A stretch of 64,000 nt of DNA from Thiohalospira halophila DSM 15071 (lineage in GTDB: Bacteria; Pseudomonadota; Gammaproteobacteria; Thiohalospirales; Thiohalospiraceae), in NCBI RefSeq assembly GCF_900112605.1, contig NZ_FOMJ01000007.1:1-64000 (forward strand). The letters are read 5' to 3'. Below the pieces are notes generated by a model. The model saw nothing but the letters and a program-made list of their open reading frames with translations, did no database searches and was not told the DNA's origin. The position numbers and the translations under genes were made by a program. Each line of letters begins with the position of its first letter. Positions within the stretch are counted from its first letter, which is position 1. Positions 8,203-16,800 of the stretch are shown in pieces.

Positions 8203-8772
8203 CTACTCCTTGACCCGGCCGACGTACTCCCCGGTGCGGGTATCCACCTTGATCACCTCGCCCTCGTCCAGAAAGAGCGGAACCTTTACCACCGCGCCGG
8301 TCTCCAGGGTCGCCGGCTTGGTGCCGCCCTGGGCGGTATCGCCCTTGAGACCCGGATCGGTCTCGGTGACCTTCAGGGTCACGTGGTTGGGCGCCTCGAC
8401 GATGATGGGCGACCCATTGTAGAGGGTGACGGTGCAGGTGTCCTGCTCCTTGAGCCACTGGGCGGCATCGCCCACCACCGCCTTGTCGGCGGGGTACTGC
8501 TCGAAGGTCTCGGGATGCATGAAGTGCCAGTGCTCGCCGTCGTTGTAGAGGTACTGGAGGTCCAGCTCCATGACGTCGGCCCCTTCCAGGGATTCGCCGG
8601 ACTTCAGGGTCCGCTCCACCACCCGGTCGGTCTTGAGATTGCGCAGCTTCACCCGGGTGAAGGCCTGCCCCTTGCCGGGCTTCACGAATTCCACATCGAC
8701 GATGGCGCAAGGGTCGCCATCGTTCATTACCTTGAGCCCGTTCTTGAGTTCGTTGGTACTATAGCTCGCCAT
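8203..8772 (-). CDS. efp: Elongation factor P
   Basis: 189 aa, the standard three-domain length. Lys34 in the KPGKGQAF loop is the site modified by EpmA/EpmB, so the protein belongs to the beta-lysylated class rather than the Arg-rhamnosylated class. EF-P rescues ribosomes stalled on polyproline motifs. It is cotranscribed with epmA and diverges from epmB; only 32 nt separate the two start codons, so the promoters must overlap each other or the coding sequences. Confidence 0.97.
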   Translation of the reverse strand: MASYSTNELKNGLKVMNDGDPCAIVDVEFVKPGKGQAFTRVKLRNLKTDRVVERTLKSGESLEGADVMELDLQYLYNDGEHWHFMHPETFEQYPADKAVVGDAAQWLKEQDTCTVTLYNGSPIIVEAPNHVTLKVTETDPGLKGDTAQGGTKPATLETGAVVKVPLFLDEGEVIKVDTRTGEYVGRVKE

Positions 8773-8804
8773 TCTCGCCTCGTAGTGGTCCGACGCAGCG
8801 CCCC

Positions 8805-9809
8805 ATGATAGCCCGAACCGAAGCGCCCGCCCAACGCCTGCCGGAATGGCAGCGCCAGGCCGCCGAAGCGGTCCGCGATCCCGATACCCTCTGGGCGCTA
8901 CTGGACCTGCCCCCGGAGGGCCTTCCGGCAGCCCGGGCAGCGGCCGAGACCTTCGGTCTGCGCGTCCCGCACCCCTATCTGGCCCGGATGCGCCGCGGCG
9001 ACCCCGACGATCCCCTGCTTCGCCAGGTTCTGCCGCTGGGAGCGGAGCTCACCCCTGCCCCGCCGGGCTTCACCACCGACCCGGTGGGCGACGGCCCGGC
9101 CCGGGCGGAGACCGGGCTGCTGCAGAAATACCACGGCCGCGCCCTGCTCTTAGCCTCCGGCGCCTGCGCCGTCCACTGCCGCTACTGCTTCCGGCGCCAC
9201 TACCCCTACGCCGAGGCCGGCGCCGGCCGCTGGGAGGCGGCCCTGGAGGCCATCGCCGCCGATCCCTCACTGGAGGAGGTCATCCTCAGCGGCGGCGATC
9301 CCCTCTCCCTGGCCGACCACCGCCTGGCGGAGCTGGTCGCCGCCATCGAGGCCATCCCCCACATCCGCCGCCTGCGCCTGCACACCCGTCAGCCGGTGGT
9401 CCTGCCGGCTCGGGTGGACGACAACCTGCTGGAATGGCTGGGCCGTACCCGACTTTCGACGGTAGTGGTCTGGCACCTCAACCACGCCCGGGAGATGGAT
9501 GCCGAGGTGGCGGCCGCCGCCGGGCGGCTACGCGAGGCGGGGGCCACGCTGCTCAACCAGGCGGTACTGCTGGCGGGGGTTAACGATAGCGTGGAGGCCC
9601 AGGCGAACCTGGCGGCGGCCTCCTTCGATGCCGGGATCCTCCCCTACTACCTCCACACGCTGGACCGGGTGGCCGGGGCGGCCCACTTCGAGAGCGGGGT
9701 GGACACGGCCGCACTCATGGAGGGCCTGCGACGCCGCCTGCCCGGCTACCTCGTCCCGCGCCTGGTGCGCGAGGAGGCCGGCGGGGCCTACAAGACCCCG
9801 CTGGAGTGA
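8805..9809 (+). CDS. epmB: EF-P beta-lysylation protein, lysine 2,3-aminomutase-type radical SAM enzyme
   Basis: 334 aa. Radical SAM cluster CxxxCxxC at C121, C125 and C128 in [15 protein letters not shown], then SGGDPLSL and the PLP-region [10 protein letters not shown]. Converts (S)-lysine to (R)-beta-lysine for EpmA. The length matches YjeK/EpmB and lacks the C-terminal oligomerisation extension of clostridial aminomutases. No strong RBS precedes the ATG at 8805. It is divergent from efp-epmA across a 32-nt gap. Confidence 0.94.
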   Translation: MIARTEAPAQRLPEWQRQAAEAVRDPDTLWALLDLPPEGLPAARAAAETFGLRVPHPYLARMRRGDPDDPLLRQVLPLGAELTPAPPGFTTDPVGDGPARAETGLLQKYHGRALLLASGACAVHCRYCFRRHYPYAEAGAGRWEAALEAIAADPSLEEVILSGGDPLSLADHRLAELVAAIEAIPHIRRLRLHTRQPVVLPARVDDNLLEWLGRTRLSTVVVWHLNHAREMDAEVAAAAGRLREAGATLLNQAVLLAGVNDSVEAQANLAAASFDAGILPYYLHTLDRVAGAAHFESGVDTAALMEGLRRRLPGYLVPRLVREEAGGAYKTPLE

Positions 9810-9813
9810 GGAC

Positions 9814-10371
9814 CTACGCCTCCACCGGGCGGCGGTAGAAGGCGCGGAAGGGGGCGGGATAGTCCAGCCGGCCACCCCCGGCCAGGGCCCCCTCGGTGAT
9901 CTCCAGGGCGGTGGCAAAGTCCGCGGCCACCGGCAGGTCGTGGTGGAGGCCGTGCTCGGTGATGGGTCGGAAACCCAGCCGCTGGTAGAAGGCCGGGAAG
10001 CCCACCTCCACGATGGCGGAGAAGCCCATCTGCCGGGCCCGCTCCACCCCCTCGCGAACCAGGGCGGTCCCCAGTCCGCGATGGGTGCGGGAGGGGACCA
10101 CGGCCGTGGGCGCCAGGGTGAGGATGGTCTGCTCGTTCCCCTCGCCGGTCAGGGTACTCCGGAAGAGCATGAGGTGGCCGGCCACGCGGCCACCATCCTC
10201 GGCCACCAGGGAGAGCTCCGGCACGTAGGCCGGCGTCTTGCGCAGTTCGTCCACCAGCCGGGCCTCGGCATCACCGGCGAAGGCGCTCATGTTGATGAGA
10301 TCGATGGCCCCGGTATCATCGGCGGTCTCGGGGCGGATGGGACGTTGCTCCGCAGCTACCGCTTCGCTCAT
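9814..10371 (-). CDS. GNAT family N-acetyltransferase
   Basis: 185 aa. The acetyl-CoA-binding motif A appears as VPSRTHRGLGTALVREGVERAR, followed by AFYQRLGFRP, the family's C-terminal core. The layout is YhbS-like; the substrate is unknown. The start at 10371 follows GGGAG with 7-nt spacing; the alternative 30 nt upstream lacks such a signal. It converges with epmB, 4 nt apart. Confidence 0.85.
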   Translation of the reverse strand: MSEAVAAEQRPIRPETADDTGAIDLINMSAFAGDAEARLVDELRKTPAYVPELSLVAEDGGRVAGHLMLFRSTLTGEGNEQTILTLAPTAVVPSRTHRGLGTALVREGVERARQMGFSAIVEVGFPAFYQRLGFRPITEHGLHHDLPVAADFATALEITEGALAGGGRLDYPAPFRAFYRRPVEA

Positions 10372-10512
10372 GGTGCGCTCCCGTGGACGTTGGGCCGCCA
10401 CCGGCCCTCACATCCCCGATTATAGTAGAGGTCCCGGGGGTGGAAACCCGGCGGGAGGCGCGGCATCCTAGGCGGGTCGGCAGGATGCCGACGACAGCCT
10501 GGAAGGGAAGCC

Positions 10513-12519
10513 GTGAGCCACGAGGAACCGACCCCCCTGCGCCTGCTCGTCGTCGACGGCGACGATGCCCTCAAGGAGAACGCCGTGCGCGCCCTGCGCC
10601 GCCGCGGCGACCCCGTCAGCGCGGCCCGAGTCGAGGATACCGCCGGCCTGGAGACGGTTCTGGCTGGGGATGGAGCGGACCTCGTACTGCTTCACCCCCA
10701 CCTCACCGGGGTGGACCCCGCCGCGATAGTCGCTGCCGCCACTCAGCCGGAGCCCCCGGTCCCGGTACTCCTCCTGGCGGGCTCCACGCCACCGGCGGCT
10801 GTTGGCGCCCGTGATCGGGTGGACCCCGATGACCCCGAGGACCTGGTCCACCGCCTGCGCCGGGAGGCAGCGGATCTGGCCGCCCGCCGGCGGCTGAGTC
10901 TGGTGGAGCGGCGCTATCGGGACAGCGAGCGGCGCGCCCACGAGCTGGTGGACCGCTCCCGGGACCCCATCGCCTACATCCAGGAGGGCATCCTAGTCCA
11001 TGCCAACCCGGCCTTCCGCCGCCGCCTGGGCGAGGAGGCCGAGCCAGAGGGCACTCCGCTGCTGGAGTGGCTCCGCGGCGAGGGGCGCGAGGCCGTAAAG
11101 AAGGCCCTGCGCCGGACCGAGGGGGGCCAGGGGCGGCCCGGCCCCCTCTCCTCGGAACTGCTCCGGGCCGGTGGCCACAGTGAGACCGTCCAGCTCGACC
11201 TCCGCCCCGCCGACCACCAGGGCGAGCCGGCCATCCAGCTCACCCTCCAGAGCGGCGAGGAAGAGGGCGCCCTGAGGCAGCGCGTCCGGCGACTGGAGCA
11301 CCAGGACCCCATCACCGGCCTCTTCAACCGCCAGCACTTCCTCCAGAACCTGGAGGCGCTCTCGCCCGACCGGGATCCGGGCGCCGTGGTGGTCTGCCTC
11401 ACCGTGGATCACTTCGAACAGCTGCGGGAGCGCCTGAACCCTGCCGGCGCCGATGCCCTCCTGGCCCGGATCGCGGAGCGCCTGCGGCGACGCTTCAGCC
11501 CCCGCCACCACCTGGCCCGGTTCCAGGGCTCACGCTTCACCGCCGTCCTGGAGGCGCTGGACACACCGACCCTGGAGCGGCTCGGCCAGGCCCTGTGCCG
11601 GGACATCGCCGACGACCTCTTCGAGGTGGGGGAACACTCACTCCCGGTAAGCGCCAGCATTGGCATCGCCTGCTGGGACGGCGACGAGAGCCCGGTGGAA
11701 CTGCTGGAGCGCGCCTTTGACGCCGCCCGGGAGGCCGCCGACGGCGGCGGCAATACTGCCCGCCTGGCCCCGGCGCCGGACCGCGGCGAGGAGGCGGACG
11801 ACTGGCTGAATGCCCTGGAGCGGGCGCTGGCCGAGGACCGACTGGTCCATGTCTTCCAGCCCGTGGGCGATGTCCGTTCCGCCGCCACCCACGGCGGGGA
11901 ATTACTGGTCCGCCTGCGGGATCGCGAAGGGACCCTCCATCCGCCGGGGCCCTTCCTCTCGGCGGCGCGACGCGGAGGCCTCATGCCGCGCCTGGACCGC
12001 CTGACCCTGGATCACGCGGCCGAGCGCCTGGCCAGAGACGGGAGCGGCCCCCTCTTCCTCAAGGTGGCGGCGGAGAGCCTGGAGGAGGCCGACTTCCCCG
12101 CCTGGTTCGGGGACCGCTTCGCCGGCGAGGGGGCCAACGGCCTGGTCATCGAGCTGGCGGAGGCCGACGTGGTGGCCCACCTCAAGGCGGCGGTGGCCCT
12201 GGCGGAGGCGGTGCGGGCCGCTGGCGGCGCCGTGGCACTGGAGCACTTCGGCACGGCACCGGATGGCGAGGCGGCCCAGGAACGGGTACAGGCCGAATAC
12301 CTCAAGATCGACGGCGAGGTCATCGCCCGACTGGAGGAGGACCCGGACTGCCTCGCGCGGCTGGAGGGGATCGTCCGCCTTGCCGGGGAGACCGGCGCTA
12401 CCACCATCGCCGAGCAGGTGGAGAGCGCCCGGACCCTGCCGATGCTCTGGCAGGCCGGGGTCGACCGGATCCAGGGCTACTTCCTCCACGCCCCGGGGAG
12501 CGAGCGCGCCGCCGGTTGA
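10513..12519 (+). CDS. FimX-like REC-PAS-GGDEF-EAL protein with degenerate catalytic sites
   Basis: 668 aa, close to P. aeruginosa FimX (about 690). Order: receiver-like domain (about 9-120, starting LRLLVVDGDD), a PAS-like domain (about 150-250), a GGDEF domain (about 265-420) and an EAL domain (about 430-660). The GGDEF loop is QGSRF at 338-342, the EAL motif is ELL at 463-465, and the DDFG metal motif is EHFG. All indicate loss of cyclase and phosphodiesterase activity, while YLKIDG, AEQVE and QGYFL are kept. By analogy it would be a c-di-GMP receptor acting on type IV pili. Start GTG with GGAAGGGA upstream. Confidence 0.75.
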   Translation: MSHEEPTPLRLLVVDGDDALKENAVRALRRRGDPVSAARVEDTAGLETVLAGDGADLVLLHPHLTGVDPAAIVAAATQPEPPVPVLLLAGSTPPAAVGARDRVDPDDPEDLVHRLRREAADLAARRRLSLVERRYRDSERRAHELVDRSRDPIAYIQEGILVHANPAFRRRLGEEAEPEGTPLLEWLRGEGREAVKKALRRTEGGQGRPGPLSSELLRAGGHSETVQLDLRPADHQGEPAIQLTLQSGEEEGALRQRVRRLEHQDPITGLFNRQHFLQNLEALSPDRDPGAVVVCLTVDHFEQLRERLNPAGADALLARIAERLRRRFSPRHHLARFQGSRFTAVLEALDTPTLERLGQALCRDIADDLFEVGEHSLPVSASIGIACWDGDESPVELLERAFDAAREAADGGGNTARLAPAPDRGEEADDWLNALERALAEDRLVHVFQPVGDVRSAATHGGELLVRLRDREGTLHPPGPFLSAARRGGLMPRLDRLTLDHAAERLARDGSGPLFLKVAAESLEEADFPAWFGDRFAGEGANGLVIELAEADVVAHLKAAVALAEAVRAAGGAVALEHFGTAPDGEAAQERVQAEYLKIDGEVIARLEEDPDCLARLEGIVRLAGETGATTIAEQVESARTLPMLWQAGVDRIQGYFLHAPGSERAAG

Positions 12520-12526
12520 CCGCCGC

Positions 12527-12549
12527 GCGCCTGCACCCGACTCAGGCGC
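12527..12549. terminator. Hairpin between convergent FimX-like gene and htpX
   Basis: Perfect 7-bp stem GCGCCTG / CAGGCGC with a 9-nt loop, overlapping the htpX stop. Placed between convergent genes but without a U-tract. Confidence 0.3.
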
Positions 12550-13432
12550 CGCGCTGCTGCTTCAGGGCCTCGATGCGCTCCTGCAGTGGGGGGTGGGACA
12601 TGAACAGCCGCTTGAGCCCCTGGCCGAAGCCGCCGCTGATCCCGAAGGCGGCCATCTGGTCCGGCAGATGGGGCTCCCCGGCGTAGCGCTGCAGGGCCTG
12701 CAGCGCCCCGATCATGGACTCCCGGTCCGCCAGCCGCGCGCCACCGGCGTCGGCCCGGAACTCCCGCTTGCGGCTGAACCACATGACGATGGCGGAGGCG
12801 AGGATCCCCAGGACCACCTCGGCGATGATGGCGGTGATCCAGAAGGCCGGGCCGTGGCCCTGCTCGGTCTTGAAGACCACCCGGTCCACCAGATGGCCGA
12901 TGACCCGGGAGAGGACGATGACGAAGGTGTTCACCACCCCCTGGATGAGGGCGAGGGTAATCATGTCGCCGTTGGCCACGTGGCTCACCTCGTGGCCCAC
13001 CACCGCCTCCGCCTCGCGCTGGCCCATGTGCTGGAGCAGGCCGGTGCTCACGGCCACCAGGGCGTCGTTGCGGTTCCAGCCGGTAGCAAAGGCGTTGGGA
13101 TCCGGCGAATCGAAGATGGCAACCTCCGGCATGCCGATGCCGGCCGCCCGCGCCTGACGCTCCACCGTATCCACCAGCCACTGTTCGGTGGCGCTGGAGG
13201 GGGTTTCGATAACCTGCGCCCCGGTAAGGTGCTTGGCGGTCCACTTGGAGATGACCAGGGAGAAGAGCGAGCCGCCGAAGCCGAGGACGGCCGCGAAGAG
13301 CAGCAGGCTGCTCATGTCCAGGCCCACGCCCTGCTCGTCGAGGATGTCCTCGAACCCCAGCAGCCGCAGGGTAATGGAGAGCACTACCAGGATGGCGAGG
13401 TTGGTCGCCAGGTACAGGGCAATACGCTTCAT
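12542..13432 (-). CDS. htpX: Heat-shock membrane metalloprotease HtpX (M48)
   Basis: 296 aa. Two N-terminal membrane helices, zinc motif HEVSH with the distal Glu in the [12 protein letters not shown] segment, and two further membrane helices between them. HtpX degrades misfolded inner-membrane proteins together with FtsH. MKRI start and the VAVSTGLL and [11 protein letters not shown] segments match E. coli HtpX. It is monocistronic and divergent from the SulP gene. The tail [17 protein letters not shown] is the usual C-terminal element. Confidence 0.96.
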   Translation of the reverse strand: MKRIALYLATNLAILVVLSITLRLLGFEDILDEQGVGLDMSSLLLFAAVLGFGGSLFSLVISKWTAKHLTGAQVIETPSSATEQWLVDTVERQARAAGIGMPEVAIFDSPDPNAFATGWNRNDALVAVSTGLLQHMGQREAEAVVGHEVSHVANGDMITLALIQGVVNTFVIVLSRVIGHLVDRVVFKTEQGHGPAFWITAIIAEVVLGILASAIVMWFSRKREFRADAGGARLADRESMIGALQALQRYAGEPHLPDQMAAFGISGGFGQGLKRLFMSHPPLQERIEALKQQRGA

Positions 13433-13509
13433 GCTGGAAACTCCCGAAGAGGACCGGAATCACCCCTTCGACCACGGCCGGGAGGATTCCGGCCCACCCC
13501 GCCCCCGGC

Positions 13510-13539
13510 GGGACAGTCGAAGGGTAGCCGTAATATAAT
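13510..13539 (+). promoter_or_regulatory. Sigma70-type promoter for the SulP transporter gene
   Basis: GGGACA (-35, matching GACA of TTGACA) and a perfect TATAAT (-10) at 13534-13539, separated by 18 nt. It lies about 68 nt before the SulP start codon in the htpX-sulP divergent region. Confidence 0.55.
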
Positions 13540-13607
13540 GGCGGTTTTACAGGATTCAAGGGGCCGGCCTTGCCGGTTCCCCGGTAACCACATAGGGAGG
13601 AAGAGCG

Positions 13608-15431
13608 ATGTCCCAGGCGCAGCAGTGCAACCTTCTACTGGCGCGACTTTTCCCGCCCATGCGCTGGCTGCACCGGGTCAACCGTTCCACCTTCCGCGAC
13701 GACCTCATGGCCGCCATTACCGGCGCCATCATCGTCCTTCCCCAGGGCGTGGCCTTCGCCGCCATCGCCGGCATGCCGCCGGAGTACGGCCTCTACGCCG
13801 CCATGGTGCCGGCCATCATCGCCGCCCTTTTCGGCTCCTCCTGGCACCTGGTCTCCGGCCCCACCACCGCCGCCTCCATCGTCCTGTTCGCCTCGCTGTC
13901 GACCATGGCGGAGCCGAGTTCGGAGCAGTACGTGGCCCTGGCCATCACCCTGACCTTCATGGTCGGAGTCATACAGATCGCCATGGGCATGGCGAAGCTG
14001 GGAACGCTGGTCAACTTCATCTCCCACTCGGTGGTGGTGGGCTTCACCGCAGGGGCGGCCATCCTCATCGCCGCCCAGCAGATCCAGAACTTCTTCGGCA
14101 TCGCCATTCCCCGGGGCTCCGACTTCCACGAAACGCTGTGGCACTTCGCCACCGGCCTGGACGAGCTGGACGGCTTCATTACGCTGATCGGCGTGGTGAC
14201 GCTGATCAGCGGCATCCTCGTACGCCGCTACTTCCCCCGGTTCCCCTATATGGTCATCGCCATGGGCGCGGGCACGGCGGTCTCCATCGGGCTCAACCTC
14301 TACTTCGGGCGCGAGAACACGGACATTGCCACCGTGGGCGCCCTGCCCGCCTCCCTGCCGCCGCTCTCCGCGCCGGATCTCACCCTGGAGACGCTGCGTG
14401 AACTCGCCCCGGTCGCCCTGGCGGCGACACTGCTCGCGCTCACCGAGGCGGTCTCCATCGCCCGCGCCCTGGCCGCCCGCTCCGGGCAGCGCCTCGATGG
14501 CAACCAGGAGTTCATCGGCCAGGGGCTGTCCAATGTCGTCGGCAGCTTCTTCTCCTCCTACGTGGCCACCGGCTCCTTCAATCGTTCCGGGGTCAACTAC
14601 GAGGCCGGCGCCCGGACGCCGCTGGCCGCCGGCATGGCCGGGATCCTGCTCATCCCGCTGACCCTGGTGGTAGCGCCCTACGCCGAGTTCCTCCCCAACG
14701 CCGCCATGGCCGGGATCCTCTTCCTGGTGGCGTGGGGTCTCATCGACTTCCACCACATCCGCCAGATCCTCCAGACCAGCCGGTCGGAGGCGATGATCAT
14801 GGGGACCACCTTCCTGGCCACCCTCTTCCTGGAGCTGGAATTCGCCATCCTCATGGGCGTCTTCCTCTCCCTGGTGGTCTACCTCAGCCGCACCTCCCGG
14901 CCGCGCATCGTCAGCCGCGTCCCCGGCCTGCGCGACGGCAAGCGCACGATGGTGACCAATGAGACCGGTCTGGCGGAGTGCCCCCAGCTCAAGGTCATCC
15001 GCATCGACGGCTCCCTCTTCTTCGGCGCCGTGCCCCACGTGGAGGAGGCGCTGCAGAACATCGATGCCGAGGACCCCGAGCGCAAGCATCTGCTCATCGT
15101 CGCCGACGGCATCAACTTCGTGGACGTCGCCGGCGCCGAGATGCTGGCCCAGGAGGCCGAGCGCAGGCGCTACATGGGGGGCGGCCTCTACCTCTACGGG
15201 GTGAAGGCGTCGGTCTGCGCCACGCTGCGCTCCGGCGGCTACCTCGACGCCATCGGTGACAAGAATATCTATACCTCCAAGACCGAGGCGCTGCACGACA
15301 TCGTCCTCCTGCACCTGGACCCGGAGATCTGCCGCGGCTGCGACAAGCGGATCTTCCAGGAGTGCGACCAGCAGCCCGGTGGTGCCGGCCTCGCCGCGAG
15401 CGCCGCCGCCTCCCGGGGCGATGGCACTTGA
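13608..15431 (+). CDS. SulP family anion transporter with STAS domain
   Basis: 607 aa. About a dozen hydrophobic segments from residues 30 to 430, with the SulP signature region LPQGVAFAAIAGMPPEYGLYAAMVPAI shortened here, then a cytoplasmic STAS domain (about 460-570) with the nucleotide-loop-like VDVAGAEML. SulP members carry sulfate, bicarbonate or dicarboxylates; the substrate is not readable here. Unusual feature: the C-terminal tail carries a Cys cluster, CRGCDKRIFQEC, which could bind a metal or sense redox state. GGGAGG lies upstream of the ATG. The next promoter is about 35 nt downstream. Confidence 0.9.
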   Translation: MSQAQQCNLLLARLFPPMRWLHRVNRSTFRDDLMAAITGAIIVLPQGVAFAAIAGMPPEYGLYAAMVPAIIAALFGSSWHLVSGPTTAASIVLFASLSTMAEPSSEQYVALAITLTFMVGVIQIAMGMAKLGTLVNFISHSVVVGFTAGAAILIAAQQIQNFFGIAIPRGSDFHETLWHFATGLDELDGFITLIGVVTLISGILVRRYFPRFPYMVIAMGAGTAVSIGLNLYFGRENTDIATVGALPASLPPLSAPDLTLETLRELAPVALAATLLALTEAVSIARALAARSGQRLDGNQEFIGQGLSNVVGSFFSSYVATGSFNRSGVNYEAGARTPLAAGMAGILLIPLTLVVAPYAEFLPNAAMAGILFLVAWGLIDFHHIRQILQTSRSEAMIMGTTFLATLFLELEFAILMGVFLSLVVYLSRTSRPRIVSRVPGLRDGKRTMVTNETGLAECPQLKVIRIDGSLFFGAVPHVEEALQNIDAEDPERKHLLIVADGINFVDVAGAEMLAQEAERRRYMGGGLYLYGVKASVCATLRSGGYLDAIGDKNIYTSKTEALHDIVLLHLDPEICRGCDKRIFQECDQQPGGAGLAASAAASRGDGT

Positions 15432-15465
15432 ACCGCCCGGCGGAGGATAGCCACATCGTGGGCAA

Positions 15466-15494
15466 TTGACCCCCGCGGCGGTGCGGCCTATCTT
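15466..15494 (+). promoter_or_regulatory. Sigma70-type promoter for xseB-ispA-dxs
   Basis: TTGACC and TATCTT separated by exactly 17 nt, 36 nt before the xseB start codon. Confidence 0.6.
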
Positions 15495-15529
15495 GTCGCC
15501 GCACCGCCCATGCATCCGGAGAAACCCTG

Positions 15530-15823
15530 GTGTCCGACGAATCCACCCAGCCCGAGACGGCCGGCACCGAGCCGGCAGCCACCGAGGAGCCACTGGCCCC
15601 GGAGGGCTTCGAGTCCGCCCTCAAGGAGCTGGAGAGGCTCGTAGAGCGCCTGGAGCAGGGTGATCAGGGACTGGACGCGGCCCTGCGGGACTTCGAGCGC
15701 GGGATCGGCCTCTCCCGCCAGTGCGAGCAGGCGTTGAAGGCGGCCGAGCAGCGCGTGGCGACCATCACCGGCGACGATGGTGACGGTGAGTCGGCCGGCG
15801 ACGAAGACAGCCTCCCCTTCTGA
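15530..15823 (+). CDS. xseB: Exodeoxyribonuclease VII small subunit
   Basis: 97 aa. The core GFESALKELERLVERLEQGD followed by LDAALRDFERGIGLSRQCEQAL is the XseB helical hairpin. It pairs with XseA (not in the window) to degrade single-stranded DNA. An N-terminal acidic/Pro extension of about 24 residues and an acidic tail are longer than in E. coli (80 aa). GTG start. It is 2 nt upstream of ispA, the standard xseB-ispA-dxs order of proteobacteria. Confidence 0.95.
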   Translation: MSDESTQPETAGTEPAATEEPLAPEGFESALKELERLVERLEQGDQGLDAALRDFERGIGLSRQCEQALKAAEQRVATITGDDGDGESAGDEDSLPF

Positions 15824-15825
15824 CC

Positions 15826-16701
15826 ATGGCCATCACCCTCGCCGAAGCCGCCGAGCGCGCCGAAGGGGCGCTCTCCGCCCGCCTGCCCCCCGAGGCCGAC
15901 GACCCCACGCCGCTGGCGGCCGCCATGCGCTACGCCGTCACCGGTGGCGGCAAGCGCGTCCGCCCCTTCCTGGTCTACGCCGCCGGGAGCGCCCTGGGTG
16001 CCCCGCTGGAGCACCTGGACGCCCCGGCGGCCGCGGTGGAGTTCATCCACGCCTACTCCCTGGTCCACGACGACCTGCCGGCCATGGATGACGACGACCT
16101 CCGTCGGGGACGGCCCACCTGCCACCGCGCCTTCGACGAGGCCACCGCCATTCTCGCCGGCGACGCCCTCCAGGGCCTCGCCTTCTCGGCGCTGGCCGAG
16201 GCGGGAGCGCTCCCCGAGGTTACCCGGCTGCGCATGGTTGCCAGCCTGAGCCGCGCCGCCGGGGCGGAGGGAATGGTCGGCGGCCAGGCCCGGGACATCA
16301 ACGCCGTGGGCCGGGAGACCGACCTGGCCGGGCTGGAGGCCATGCACCGCCGCAAGACCGGCGCCCTCATCGAGGCCAGCGCCCGCCTGGGCGGCCTCGC
16401 CGCGGGGGCCGACGACGCCACCCTGGGGACCCTGGAGCGGTACGCCGCCGCCGTGGGCCTGGCCTTCCAGATCCAGGACGACATCCTGGACGTGGTGGGC
16501 GATACCGCGACCCTGGGCAAGACCGGCGGCGCCGACGCCGCCCGGGAGAAGCCCACCTACCCCGCCCTGCTGGGGCTGGAAGGGGCCCGGGAACGGGCCC
16601 GCGCCATGGTCGACGACGCCCTGGAGGCCCTGGCCGAACTGGGCGACGGCGCGGAACCCCTGCGAGACCTGGCGCGCTACGTCATCGAGCGGGATCACTA
16701 G
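15826..16701 (+). CDS. ispA: Polyprenyl synthetase, (2E,6E)-farnesyl diphosphate synthase
   Basis: 291 aa. First Asp-rich motif in DDLPAMDDDDLRRGRPTCH, second in FQIQDDILDVVGD, plus GGGKRVRP near the N-terminus. It condenses IPP with DMAPP and GPP to make FPP for quinones, undecaprenyl phosphate and hopanoids. Start 2 nt after xseB stop; dxs, which supplies the precursors, follows after 99 nt. Confidence 0.95.
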   Translation: MAITLAEAAERAEGALSARLPPEADDPTPLAAAMRYAVTGGGKRVRPFLVYAAGSALGAPLEHLDAPAAAVEFIHAYSLVHDDLPAMDDDDLRRGRPTCHRAFDEATAILAGDALQGLAFSALAEAGALPEVTRLRMVASLSRAAGAEGMVGGQARDINAVGRETDLAGLEAMHRRKTGALIEASARLGGLAAGADDATLGTLERYAAAVGLAFQIQDDILDVVGDTATLGKTGGADAAREKPTYPALLGLEGARERARAMVDDALEALAELGDGAEPLRDLARYVIERDH

Positions 16702-16800
16702 GGCGGAATCACCCGGCAGCCCGATTCCCCGGCTCCCGTCCCGCTTGCCCGGAACGGGCAGACAGCGCATCATTACCGTTTATCCTGGCCAGAACCCCCG

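Noticed and set aside
13635-15593. 652-codon minus-strand frame opposite the SulP gene
   Set aside because: Shadow of a strongly biased coding frame; its translation is low-complexity Gly/Asp/Glu/His with no domain.
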